Assembly (NCBI GenBank): GCA_002842575.1 | Contig: PHDJ01000005.1 | Location: 83,034 to 147,033, forward strand | Reading direction: 5' to 3' | Source of the DNA: Bacteroidetes bacterium HGW-Bacteroidetes-2 | GTDB lineage: Bacteria > Bacteroidota > Bacteroidia > Flavobacteriales > Flavobacteriaceae | Length of the DNA stretch: 64,000 nucleotides | Shown: piece after piece, positions 8,591 through 17,629 of the stretch | How the letters are laid out: each line of letters begins with the position of its first letter | How positions within the stretch are numbered: the stretch's first letter is position 1 | Notes under the pieces: generated by a model | Database searches by the model: none | What the model was told of the DNA's origin: nothing | Seen by the model: only the letters and a program-made list of their open reading frames with translations | Position numbers and translations under genes: made by a program

Positions 8591-11422
8591 ATGGTTAAAA
8601 AAGAGGATTTTATTGAGGTTTTTGGTGCCAGAGTGCACAATCTCAAGAACATTGATGTTAAAATTCCAAGAGAAAAATTAGTAGTTATTACTGGGCTTTC
8701 TGGCAGTGGGAAATCGTCATTAGCTTTTGATACGATTTATGCTGAAGGACAACGCCGGTATATTGAAACGTTTTCCGCTTATGCAAGACAATTTTTAGGT
8801 GGTTTAGAACGACCGGATGTCGATAAAATTGATGGACTTTCACCTGTTATCGCCATTGAACAAAAAACCACGGGAAAAAACCCTCGATCCACAGTTGGTA
8901 CCATAACTGAAATTTATGACTTTTTACGACTTTTATATGCTAGAGCAGCAGATGCTTATAGCTATAATACCGGTAAAAAAATGGTTAGTTATACCGATGA
9001 GCAAATAAAATTGCTTATCCTTGAAGAATTTTTAGATAAAAAAATTACTTTTCTGGCACCAGTAATTCGCTCCAGAAAAGGACACTATAGGGAGCTGTTT
9101 GAGCAAATTGCAAAGCAAGGTTTTCTTAAGGTGCGAGTAAACGGCGAGATGTTAGATATTACCAAAGGAATGAAAGTAGATCGCTACAAAACCCACGATA
9201 TAGAAATAGTAATCGACAGGCTTCACCTTTCGTCTGACCTAGACAACGAAAACCGACTAAACGAGACCATTAAAACCGGTATGTATCACGGCGAAGATGC
9301 CATTATGATTTTAGAAAATGAAAGCCAAGAAATTCGCTATTTCAGTAGAACTTTGATGTGTCCTAAAACAGGAATTTCCTACCCAAATCCAGAGCCAAAT
9401 AACTTTTCTTTTAACTCTCCAAAAGGAATGTGCCTTCACTGCAAAGGACTTGGACATTTGTATGAAGTAGAAGTAAATAAAATTATTCCCAATAAAAAAT
9501 TATCCATAAAACAAGGAGCCATAGTACCTCATGGAGTACAAAAAGACAATTGGATTTTTAAACAACTGGAACTCATTGCCGAAAAATTCACATTCAAACT
9601 TACAGACCCCATTGAAAAAATACCAGATGAAGCGCTACAAATGATTTTATATGGAGGCAAAGAAAAATTTGAAGTTGAATCAAAAACTCTTGGCATTACC
9701 CGAAGTTATAAAATTGACTTTGAGGGCGTTGCCACTTTCATTCAAAACACCTATAATAGTAACGACACTTCTTCTTTAAAACGCTGGGCAAAAGAATATA
9801 TGAACCATATATCGTGTCCTGAATGTGAAGGAGCCCGCTTAAAAAAAGAATCCTTATTTTTTAAAATAAACGAAAAAAACATTGCTGAATTAGCAGAAAT
9901 GGATATTGATGAGCTACAAAAATGGTTTCTAGACCTCCCAAAAAATCTTTCAGAAAAGCAAATTAAAATAGCAGAAGAAATCATCAAAGAGGTAAATACA
10001 AGAATACAATTTTTGGTTGATGTTGGGTTAAACTACCTTTCCCTAAGTAGAAGTTCAAAATCTCTTTCAGGCGGTGAATCGCAGCGCATTCGGTTAGCCA
10101 CACAAATAGGCTCGCAATTAGTGGGCGTTCTTTATATTCTTGACGAACCAAGCATTGGGTTACACCAAAGGGATAATGAAAGGTTGATTCATGCCCTAAT
10201 TCAGTTAAGAGATTTAGGAAACTCTGTAATCGTAGTAGAACACGATAAAGAAATGATTGAAAATGCTGACCACGTTATTGATATTGGCCCTGGCGCTGGA
10301 AAGTTTGGTGGAAAAATAATTTCAGAAGGAACGCCTGAAGAATTGAAAGAACAAAATACTTTAACCGCATCCTATCTAAACGGAACAAAAAAAATTGAAA
10401 TTCCAAAAAACAGAAGAGTAGGCAGTGGTGAATTTTTAAAACTCAGTGGAGCTACAGGAAACAATCTAAAAAATGTAACACTAACTATTCCCCTAGGGAC
10501 GATGACAGGTATTACAGGAGTTTCCGGAAGCGGAAAATCTTCTTTAATTAATGAAACGTTATATCCCATTTTAAATGCCTATTACTTTAACGGTGTTAAA
10601 AAACCTCTTCCCTACAAAAAAATAGAAGGATTAGAGCATATTGATAAAGTAATAGATGTAAACCAATCGCCTATTGGCAGGACTCCCCGATCAAATCCCG
10701 CAACCTACACTGGCGCATTTTCAGAAATTAGAAGCCTCTTTGTTAAAGTACCTGAAGCAATGATACGTGGTTATAAACCGGGTCGTTTTAGTTTTAACGT
10801 AAAAGGTGGCAGGTGTGAAACCTGTCAGGGCGCAGGAGTTCGGGTCATAGAAATGAATTTTTTACCTGATGTATATGTTACTTGCGAAACCTGTCAAGGC
10901 AAACGATTTACCAGAGAAACTTTAGAAATACGTTATAAAGGAAAATCTATTTTTGATGTATTGGACATGACCATCAATGAGGCGGTATCCTTTTTTGAAA
11001 ACATCCCAAAAATATATAGAAAAGTAAAAACAATACAAGACGTAGGTTTAGGATACATTACTCTAGGACAACAATCTACAACCCTTTCTGGTGGGGAAGC
11101 ACAACGCATAAAATTAGCAACCGAATTATCAAAACGAGATACCGGAAACACCTTATACATACTAGATGAACCCACCACTGGATTGCATTTTGAAGATATA
11201 AGAGTTTTATTAATAGTGTTGAATAAGTTGGTGGAAAAAGGAAATACTGTACTCGTTATAGAGCACAACATGGATGTTATAAAAACGGTTGATTATATTA
11301 TAGACATTGGCCTAGAAGGCGGAAAAAAAGGTGGGAAGATTATTGCCGAAGGAACTCCGGAAACTATTGCAAACCACAAAAAAAGTTATACTGCCAAGTT
11401 CTTAAAAAAAGAGTTATTTTAG
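8591..11422 (+). CDS. uvrA: Excinuclease ABC subunit A
   Basis: This is the damage-recognition ATPase of nucleotide excision repair, which loads UvrB on lesions. It has two ABC modules: Walker [10 protein letters not shown] near 33 and GVSGSGKSS near 643, signatures LSGGESQRI near 494 and LSGGEAQRI near 833, and LDEPSIGLH and LDEPTTGLH. Zinc modules are visible as CLHCKGLG (first module) and paired CETCQG motifs near 740-765. The first module has CPKTG where many homologues have CPxC, which is frequent in this phylum. The length of 943 is standard. The promoter element directly abuts the ATG. Confidence 0.97.
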   Translation: MVKKEDFIEVFGARVHNLKNIDVKIPREKLVVITGLSGSGKSSLAFDTIYAEGQRRYIETFSAYARQFLGGLERPDVDKIDGLSPVIAIEQKTTGKNPRSTVGTITEIYDFLRLLYARAADAYSYNTGKKMVSYTDEQIKLLILEEFLDKKITFLAPVIRSRKGHYRELFEQIAKQGFLKVRVNGEMLDITKGMKVDRYKTHDIEIVIDRLHLSSDLDNENRLNETIKTGMYHGEDAIMILENESQEIRYFSRTLMCPKTGISYPNPEPNNFSFNSPKGMCLHCKGLGHLYEVEVNKIIPNKKLSIKQGAIVPHGVQKDNWIFKQLELIAEKFTFKLTDPIEKIPDEALQMILYGGKEKFEVESKTLGITRSYKIDFEGVATFIQNTYNSNDTSSLKRWAKEYMNHISCPECEGARLKKESLFFKINEKNIAELAEMDIDELQKWFLDLPKNLSEKQIKIAEEIIKEVNTRIQFLVDVGLNYLSLSRSSKSLSGGESQRIRLATQIGSQLVGVLYILDEPSIGLHQRDNERLIHALIQLRDLGNSVIVVEHDKEMIENADHVIDIGPGAGKFGGKIISEGTPEELKEQNTLTASYLNGTKKIEIPKNRRVGSGEFLKLSGATGNNLKNVTLTIPLGTMTGITGVSGSGKSSLINETLYPILNAYYFNGVKKPLPYKKIEGLEHIDKVIDVNQSPIGRTPRSNPATYTGAFSEIRSLFVKVPEAMIRGYKPGRFSFNVKGGRCETCQGAGVRVIEMNFLPDVYVTCETCQGKRFTRETLEIRYKGKSIFDVLDMTINEAVSFFENIPKIYRKVKTIQDVGLGYITLGQQSTTLSGGEAQRIKLATELSKRDTGNTLYILDEPTTGLHFEDIRVLLIVLNKLVEKGNTVLVIEHNMDVIKTVDYIIDIGLEGGKKGGKIIAEGTPETIANHKKSYTAKFLKKELF

Positions 11423-11471
11423 CAAAAAAACCTAGGGAAACAAGTACACAAACTGTTACATTTTAAAATAC

Positions 11472-12161
11472 ATGAGAAGAGAAACACATACCAGAGAATG
11501 GAATGAAGTAAAAACAAATGATTCATGGGCAATATTCAAAATCATGGGTGAATTTGTAAGCGGCTATGAAAAAATGAGTAAAATTGGCCCTTGCGTTTCC
11601 ATTTTTGGATCTGCAAGAACAAAACCCGACAATAAATATTACCTATTAGCCGAAAAAATTGCAAAAAAAATAACAGAGAGTGGTTATGGCGTAATTACAG
11701 GAGGTGGCCCAGGGATAATGGAAGCCGGTAATAAAGGAGCACATCTTGCAGGAGGCACTTCGGTTGGGCTGAATATTTATTTGCCTTTTGAACAGCATGA
11801 TAATCCTTATATTGATAGTGACAAAAGTTTAGATTTTGATTATTTTTTTGTAAGAAAGGTAATGTTTGTTAAATACTCACAAGGTTTTGTGGTTATGCCA
11901 GGAGGTTTTGGCACACTTGACGAACTTTTTGAGGCCATCACCCTTATTCAAACAAAAAAAATTGATGCGTTTCCTATTATTCTAGTAGGTACAGAATTTT
12001 GGGGAGGTTTGATTGATTGGATACGTGTAACCATTCAAGACAAGTTTGGAAATATTAGCTTAGGTGATATAGATTTATTAAATTTAGTTGACACCGAGGA
12101 TGAAGTTTTACATATTTTAGATGAATTTTATGGAGAATATAATCTTAGTCCCAATTTTTAA
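11472..12161 (+). CDS. LOG-family protein (TIGR00730-type Rossmann fold)
   Basis: The motifs GGGPGIMEAGNKGA (near 77) and PGGFGTLDE (near 142) define the LOG (Lonely Guy) family, whose studied members hydrolyse cytokinin riboside 5'-monophosphates or other nucleotide monophosphates. At 229 residues with an N-terminal extension (EWNEVKTNDSWAIFKIMGEF), it fits the longer bacterial subgroup. It is cytoplasmic, lies 50 bases after uvrA, and has a similar 12-base gap to the next gene, so it may be co-transcribed. The true substrate in this organism is unknown. Confidence 0.88.
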   Translation: MRRETHTREWNEVKTNDSWAIFKIMGEFVSGYEKMSKIGPCVSIFGSARTKPDNKYYLLAEKIAKKITESGYGVITGGGPGIMEAGNKGAHLAGGTSVGLNIYLPFEQHDNPYIDSDKSLDFDYFFVRKVMFVKYSQGFVVMPGGFGTLDELFEAITLIQTKKIDAFPIILVGTEFWGGLIDWIRVTIQDKFGNISLGDIDLLNLVDTEDEVLHILDEFYGEYNLSPNF

Positions 12162-12173
12162 AAAATTAACAAA

Positions 12174-13418
12174 ATGCAAATAAAAAATTTATTATTCGGT
12201 TTCTGTTTTTTTATATTTCATGGAGCCTTTGCTCAAGAAATTATAAAAACAATGTTTTACAACGTTTTTAATTATCCTAGTGCACCTACGCCAAATAGAG
12301 CACAAATTTTATCGGACATCATTGACTTTTACGACCCTGATATTTTTATGGTTTGCGAAATAGAAACAGAAGAAGGCGCAGAGGATATTTTGAATAACGC
12401 CCTAAACAATAATGGTGTTATTTATGAAAGAACCCCTTTTGTTGCAAATCAATCCGGGATTTCTGAATTACAACAAATGGTGTTTTTTAAATCCTCTAAA
12501 TTTTCACTAGAAACTACTGATATCATTGTAACTAGCGTAAGAGATATCAATAGATTTCAACTAAAACTTCTAACAGATGACCAACAAAATAATCCTATTT
12601 TTCTGGACCTATATGTAGCACATTTAAAGTCAAGTACTGGATCTGCAAACCGACAAATACGTTTTGAAATGGTTTCTGAATTTACTGCTACCTTACCCAA
12701 TTTAGATCCAAATTCCTTTGTAATTTTCACAGGCGACTTAAATTTATATAATGCTACTGAACCCGCATACCAAGAACTTTTAAATCCTAACAACCCCATC
12801 ACTATGGCAGACCCTCTTGACGCTCCCGGAGCTTGGCAAGACGACCCAAACTTTGCTTACTTACATTCACAAAGTACCCGATTAAGCAACGTAGGTTTTG
12901 GGGGTGGAGCCGGTGGTGGATTAGACGATAGATTTGATTTTATACTTGTTTCTGAAAATATGCTGCAAAATCCAGAAATGCACTATGTGGAAGATACATA
13001 TAAATCTTTTGGCAATAATGGAAATTGCTTAAACAACCGCATTGACTCTCCAGACTGTGATGGTTTTTACAGCCAAGCCCTGCGTGACCGATTGTATTTA
13101 ATGAGTGATCATTTGCCCATTGTTATGCAATTACAAACCAATCAAACATTTTTAAGCACTCCTGATTTTTCAGCCACAAATCTTATACAATTTCCATCAG
13201 GAAATATTTTTACAAATTATTTAAACATTCAAGTAGATAGCAGCATACAACAAGATATAGCTTTTGACGTTTACAATGTATTGGGTCAAAAAATGGCAAC
13301 CATTGTAAACAATAACTCCATTATCTATACCCTTGATATTTCAAGCTATGCGAGTGGAATTTACTACTTGATTCCAAACCAGTTTTCTAATAAAACCTAT
13401 AAATTTTTAAAAAAATAA
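12174..13418 (+). CDS. Secreted endonuclease/exonuclease/phosphatase-family protein with T9SS sorting domain
   Basis: It has a signal peptide at residues 1-21 (ending HGAFAQ), then an EEP fold: HLKSS near 147, FTGDLNLYN near 181 and SDHLPIVMQL near 312. The GDLN and SDHLP motifs carry the metal-binding and catalytic Asp/Asn/His residues. The last 75 residues form a type A T9SS C-terminal domain (VYNVLGQKMA, DISSYASGIYYL, ending KTYKFLKK), so the protein is expected to be exported through the type IX system and anchored or released at the surface. The substrate, nucleic acid or phosphoester, is not determined. Its stop is directly followed by the next start codon. Confidence 0.87.
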   Translation: MQIKNLLFGFCFFIFHGAFAQEIIKTMFYNVFNYPSAPTPNRAQILSDIIDFYDPDIFMVCEIETEEGAEDILNNALNNNGVIYERTPFVANQSGISELQQMVFFKSSKFSLETTDIIVTSVRDINRFQLKLLTDDQQNNPIFLDLYVAHLKSSTGSANRQIRFEMVSEFTATLPNLDPNSFVIFTGDLNLYNATEPAYQELLNPNNPITMADPLDAPGAWQDDPNFAYLHSQSTRLSNVGFGGGAGGGLDDRFDFILVSENMLQNPEMHYVEDTYKSFGNNGNCLNNRIDSPDCDGFYSQALRDRLYLMSDHLPIVMQLQTNQTFLSTPDFSATNLIQFPSGNIFTNYLNIQVDSSIQQDIAFDVYNVLGQKMATIVNNNSIIYTLDISSYASGIYYLIPNQFSNKTYKFLKK

Positions 13419-16241
13419 TTGAGAACAGTTGCTAAATTTCTTTGGGCATTTTTAGTTATAATGTGTTATGGTAGTCTTTCAGCGCAACACGAAATAACCA
13501 TTTTTGCTGAATTAAACACAGAAACAAATACCCTTCAAATTAAGCAACAAGTAAACTATAAAAACACTTCAACCAAAACACTAGATACCATATATTTTTT
13601 AGATTGGGCAAATAGCTTTTCCTCTAAAACCACTCCCTTAGCAAAACGGTTTTCCTATAATTTTCAAAGTAATTTTCATTTTGAAAAACAACAAAATCGA
13701 GGTAAAACTTTTTTACACTCCATATCAAATGATTCTTACAAAACCATGAAATGGAAAAGAGGGGAAGAAGTAGATATTATCCAAGCTATACCTGAATATT
13801 CTATCGCTCCCGGAGAAACCTATATATTTAATTTTGTTTATGAAGTAAAACTTCCAGATGCAAAATTCACTCGATTTGGTTATAAAAAAAATGGAGATTA
13901 CAATTTAAAATTCTGGTTTATAGCTCCCGCAGTTTTTGATGGACAGTGGCAAGCATATAGCAATAAAAATTTAGACGATTTTTATATGCCCCCTTCTAGC
14001 TTTAACATTCAATTTAAAACACCAGAAGAATTTCAAGTAACATCCGATTTAAATTTCGCTAATGACACCTTTTTAAATGGTTTTAAAACCGTCACATTAA
14101 AAGGCGAAAACAGAACTTCAGCAACACTCTATCTGGAAAGAGAACCTACTTTTGAAAGAATAATTACCGATGAGGTTGAAGTGATAACAAGTATCGATGA
14201 TAAAGGTCTTTTTCCTCCTTTAAAAGCACTTCAAATTGATAGAATTATTCAATTTTTAAAACAGGAGTTAGGAAATTATCCTTTTGAAAAAATGGTGATT
14301 TCTGATGAAGAGTATAAAAAAAATCCAGCCTATGGGTTAAATCAACTACCTAGTTTTATTCGTCCTTTTCCGGATGGCTTTCAATATGACATTGAACAAC
14401 TAAAAACTATTACAGGAGTTTACCTAAAAAACACTTTACAATTAAATCCAAGAAAAGAACATTGGCTTGTAGAAGCTTTGCAGATATATTTGATGATGAA
14501 ATATACAGACACGTATTATCCCGAAATGAAAAGTGCGGGAAATTTAAGCAATGTTTGGGGATTAAAATGGTTTCATGCTGCACAATTAGAATTTAATGAC
14601 CAATATGCTTTTTTGTATATGAATTCTGCCCGTTTAAATATTGATCAGCCTATAGGAATGAGAAAAGATTCCTTGATAAAATACAATGCAGAAATAGCCT
14701 CAGGATACAAAGGAGGTGTAGGACTTCATTACCTCAATAAGTATCTAGGAAGCACTATTGTTGACGAATCTATAAAAGAATATTATAAAGAATATCTTTT
14801 AAAACCAGCCAAAGCAAAGAATTTCAGAACTATTCTAGAATCCAAAACAAGCAAAGATGTGTCTTGGTTTTTTGATGAATATGTAGCTTCCAATAAAAAA
14901 ATAGATTACAAGATAGGGAAAGTGGAAAAAATAGACGATTCACTTGCAATTACTATAATCAATAAAAGAAAAAATACCATGCCTTTTTCCTTATATGGCA
15001 TGAACAAGAAAAATATTGTTTCTAAACAATGGGAAGATGGTTTTGAACACACAAAAACCATAAAAATTTCTAGTGAAGGTGTAGATAGAATTGCCATTGA
15101 TTTTGAACAAAAAATACCTGAATTTAATAAAAGAAACAACTACAGAAAAATAGATGGAATTTTAAAAAAGCCATTACAATTTCGTTTGTTACAAGATATA
15201 GAAGACCCCGAATATCAACAGCTTTTCTTTATGCCAGTTTCTGAATACAACTTATATGATGGTATTACATTAGGTGCAAAATTGTACAATAAAACGGTGC
15301 TTACAAAAAATTTTATATTTAAAATTGAACCACAATATGGGTTTACATCAAATACTATTGTTGGAGGTGGCTCTGCCTTTTACACCTACCCTATAGAAAA
15401 CAAAAAACTTTATGCCTTGATATTAGGCGTTTCAGGAAGAACCTTTTCATACAATACCGATTTGTTTTATAGAAAATTAGCCACTTTTTCTACTTTAGCT
15501 TTTAGAGAATTAGATTTAAGAGGTAATAAAAAAAGATTTATTAATTTGAGAAATGTTTTAGTACAAAGAGACATTAACACTAATATTATAATTCCTGATG
15601 AGCCAAACTACAACGTCATCAATTTACAATATGTAACCTCAAACATCAACTTAATTGATCATATAAGAGCTAAATTTGATTATGAAATCTCTTCTAAATT
15701 TCAAAAAGCTCACGCTACAGTTGAATACAGAAAATTGTTTTTAAATAACCGTCAGCTTAACCTTCGCCTTTTTGCAGGCACTTTCATAACCAATAAGAAT
15801 GCCGCGGAATCTAACTTTTTTAGTTTTGCTTTAGACAGGCCTACAGATTATCTTTTTGATTATAATTATTATGGAAGGTCAGAAAACTCTGGCTTGTTTA
15901 GCCAACAAATTATTTTTGCCGAAGGTGGCTTTAAATCTAAGTTAGATACACCATTTGCTAACCGATGGATGACCACTTTAAATGCCAGTACAAACATCTG
16001 GCAATTTATTCATGCTTATGGAGACGTTGGCTTAGCTAACAATCGCTATATTGGTACCAAAGCTCTTTTTGATACAGGAATAAGGGTAAGTTTAGTGGCT
16101 GATTATTTTGAATTATATTTTCCTATGTATTCCAGTATTGGCTGGGAACCTTCACAGAATAATTATGACCAAAAAATACGGTTTATAGTTACTTTAAGCC
16201 CAGATACTTTGTTTAGATTATTTTCTAGAAGATGGTATTAG
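13419..16241 (+). CDS. M1-peptidase-like protein without zinc motif, with C-terminal beta-barrel-like half
   Basis: The start is TTG, immediately after the previous stop; it gives a proper signal peptide (ends CYGSLSAQ, residue about 23), while the first ATG would truncate it. Residues 25-480 resemble the beta-sandwich and gluzincin regions of M1 aminopeptidases (SIAPGETYIFNFVYEV; WLVEALQIYL near 348 corresponds to the WLNEGFAxY helix). The HExxH zinc motif expected about 20 residues earlier is absent. From about 590 on, alternating aromatic/polar strands (LYNKTVLTKNFIFKIEPQYG) and the C-terminal DTLFRLFSRRWY suggest an outer-membrane barrel. The protein is probably a catalytically inactive fusion, and its role is unknown. 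Confidence 0.75.
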   Translation: MRTVAKFLWAFLVIMCYGSLSAQHEITIFAELNTETNTLQIKQQVNYKNTSTKTLDTIYFLDWANSFSSKTTPLAKRFSYNFQSNFHFEKQQNRGKTFLHSISNDSYKTMKWKRGEEVDIIQAIPEYSIAPGETYIFNFVYEVKLPDAKFTRFGYKKNGDYNLKFWFIAPAVFDGQWQAYSNKNLDDFYMPPSSFNIQFKTPEEFQVTSDLNFANDTFLNGFKTVTLKGENRTSATLYLEREPTFERIITDEVEVITSIDDKGLFPPLKALQIDRIIQFLKQELGNYPFEKMVISDEEYKKNPAYGLNQLPSFIRPFPDGFQYDIEQLKTITGVYLKNTLQLNPRKEHWLVEALQIYLMMKYTDTYYPEMKSAGNLSNVWGLKWFHAAQLEFNDQYAFLYMNSARLNIDQPIGMRKDSLIKYNAEIASGYKGGVGLHYLNKYLGSTIVDESIKEYYKEYLLKPAKAKNFRTILESKTSKDVSWFFDEYVASNKKIDYKIGKVEKIDDSLAITIINKRKNTMPFSLYGMNKKNIVSKQWEDGFEHTKTIKISSEGVDRIAIDFEQKIPEFNKRNNYRKIDGILKKPLQFRLLQDIEDPEYQQLFFMPVSEYNLYDGITLGAKLYNKTVLTKNFIFKIEPQYGFTSNTIVGGGSAFYTYPIENKKLYALILGVSGRTFSYNTDLFYRKLATFSTLAFRELDLRGNKKRFINLRNVLVQRDINTNIIIPDEPNYNVINLQYVTSNINLIDHIRAKFDYEISSKFQKAHATVEYRKLFLNNRQLNLRLFAGTFITNKNAAESNFFSFALDRPTDYLFDYNYYGRSENSGLFSQQIIFAEGGFKSKLDTPFANRWMTTLNASTNIWQFIHAYGDVGLANNRYIGTKALFDTGIRVSLVADYFELYFPMYSSIGWEPSQNNYDQKIRFIVTLSPDTLFRLFSRRWY

Positions 16242-16327
16242 CTTTAGAAATAAGAGAAAAAATAAATTGAAATATTCCTACCTATAAGCAAGTTATAAAT
16301 TGTTTTAACCTTGTTTGCCATAGCTTC

Positions 16328-17158
16328 TTAAAGAAGTTCTATACCGTCTTCCTTAATTTCAATTTTTTTATCTCTATAAAGTGTTCCGATTGCTTTTTTG
16401 AATAATTTTTTACTCAACCCCAATTGGTTTTTTATTTCTTCTGGGCTTGATTTATCGTGTAGAGGTAAAAATCCTCCGGCGGCTTGTAATTCTTCTAACA
16501 CAAATTGTGCATTAGGCTCAATACTTTTAAACCCTTCTTCTTGCAAAACAACATCAATTTTTCCATCTTCTCTTACTTTTTTAATAAAAGCATCTAGTCT
16601 GTCACCGGTGCGTATGTCTTCAAAAATATTTTCTTTATAAATAAGACCTTCATGTTTTCGATTAATGATGACATTGGCACCTTTTTCAGTAAGGTGTGTC
16701 ACAAGAATATCTACTTTGTCAAACTTTTTTATGGCTATGTTATCGTTAGACAGATATTTTTTTGTTTTACTAGAACCCACTAATCGATTTGTTTTTTCAT
16801 CTAAATAAGCATAAACGATGTACCAATTACCCACTTGCATGGGTCTGGCTTGCTCCTTAAACGGAACAAACAATTGTTTTTCTAGATTCCAATCAACAAA
16901 TGCACCATATTCATTGACGTCCATACAGCGTAGATATCCAAAATTGTTGAGGGTTACGTAGGGCTTTAAGGTTGTAGCTGTTATTCGTTCTTCATGGTCT
17001 AAATAGACGAAAACCGTTATAGAATCCCAAATTTTAAATTCTTTAGGCACATATTTATTTGGCAATAAAACTTCATTGCCATCTTTATCTGCAAGATATA
17101 CCCCTTGTGTAGCTTCTCGGATAATTTCTAAATTGTTGAATTGCCCTATTTCTATCAT
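16328..17158 (-). CDS. S1-domain RNA-binding protein, CvfB family
   Basis: The 276-residue protein starts IEIGQFNNLEIIREATQGVYL and continues NEVLLPNKYVP, the N-terminal S1-like repeat of CvfB (conserved virulence factor B) proteins. Three S1-type OB folds are followed by a winged-helix C-terminus (SPEEIKNQLGLSKKLFKKAIGTLYRD, split here as the SPEEIKNQLGLSKK and LFKKAIGTLYRD segments), as in CvfB. It is cytoplasmic and probably binds RNA. In Firmicutes the family affects virulence factor expression, but the role here is unknown. A TACCTTTG promoter element lies 16 bases before the ATG, so it is likely transcribed alone. Confidence 0.85.
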   Translation of the reverse strand: MIEIGQFNNLEIIREATQGVYLADKDGNEVLLPNKYVPKEFKIWDSITVFVYLDHEERITATTLKPYVTLNNFGYLRCMDVNEYGAFVDWNLEKQLFVPFKEQARPMQVGNWYIVYAYLDEKTNRLVGSSKTKKYLSNDNIAIKKFDKVDILVTHLTEKGANVIINRKHEGLIYKENIFEDIRTGDRLDAFIKKVREDGKIDVVLQEEGFKSIEPNAQFVLEELQAAGGFLPLHDKSSPEEIKNQLGLSKKLFKKAIGTLYRDKKIEIKEDGIELL

Positions 17159-17173
17159 TCCTCAATATTTTTA

Positions 17174-17181
17174 CAAAGGTA
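17174..17181 (-). promoter_or_regulatory. -7 element TACCTTTG for the CvfB-like gene
   Basis: Plus-strand CAAAGGTA is an exact match, 16 bases upstream of the ATG. Confidence 0.55.
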
Positions 17182-17193
17182 GTGGAATGCCAT

Positions 17194-17226
17194 AAAAAAA
17201 GCGACTTAAATTAAGGCCGCTTTTTT
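17194..17226 (-). terminator. Rho-independent terminator after the DUF2853 gene
   Basis: An A-run/GCG.CTT arm and an AAG..CGC/T-run arm form a stem closed by AT tracts on both sides. It lies just downstream of the DUF2853 stop and upstream of the next promoter. Confidence 0.7.
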
Positions 17227-17245
17227 AAATTTAAAAAAAAATATT

Positions 17246-17587
17246 TTATTTGTAAACAGACTCTTTTTTAAAGTGTTTTGCAAGCATATAATATACTACT
17301 GCTCTGTACTTATTTTTATTTGATTGCCCGTAGGTATTTATAACACTGGCAATTGCTTTGTCTAAATCAGCGCTATCTTTTAGCCCTAATTTTTTGATAA
17401 GAAAATTGTTTTTTACTGTTGCAAGTTCTTTAGAATCCGTACCGGAAACTGTTGAAGAATCGGCATTGTAAATGGATGGCCCACAACCAATTGTAACTTT
17501 TGTTAATAAATCCATGTCTGGAGCTATTTTACACTTTTCTTTTAAATCTGTAGCATATTTTGCTATTAACTCGTCTCTTTTACTCAT
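17246..17587 (-). CDS. DUF2853 family protein
   Basis: A small acidic/basic mixed protein of 113 residues. It begins MSKRDELIAKYATDLKEKC and has the conserved core TIGCGPSIYNADSSTVS, then a helical C-terminus (NKYRAVVYYMLAKHF). This matches DUF2853, a family common in Flavobacteria and Alphaproteobacteria with a known helical fold but no assigned function. It has no signal peptide or membrane segment. Its own promoter element (TAAATTTG) and terminator flank it, so it is a monocistronic gene. Confidence 0.85.
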   Translation of the reverse strand: MSKRDELIAKYATDLKEKCKIAPDMDLLTKVTIGCGPSIYNADSSTVSGTDSKELATVKNNFLIKKLGLKDSADLDKAIASVINTYGQSNKNKYRAVVYYMLAKHFKKESVYK

Positions 17588-17616
17588 ACCTTAAATTTTT
17601 ATTTATAGATGAATAA

Positions 17617-17624
17617 CAAATTTA
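17617..17624 (-). promoter_or_regulatory. -7 element TAAATTTG for the DUF2853 gene
   Basis: Plus-strand CAAATTTA is an exact match, 30 bases upstream of the ATG. Confidence 0.45.
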
Positions 17625-17629
17625 AAAAA

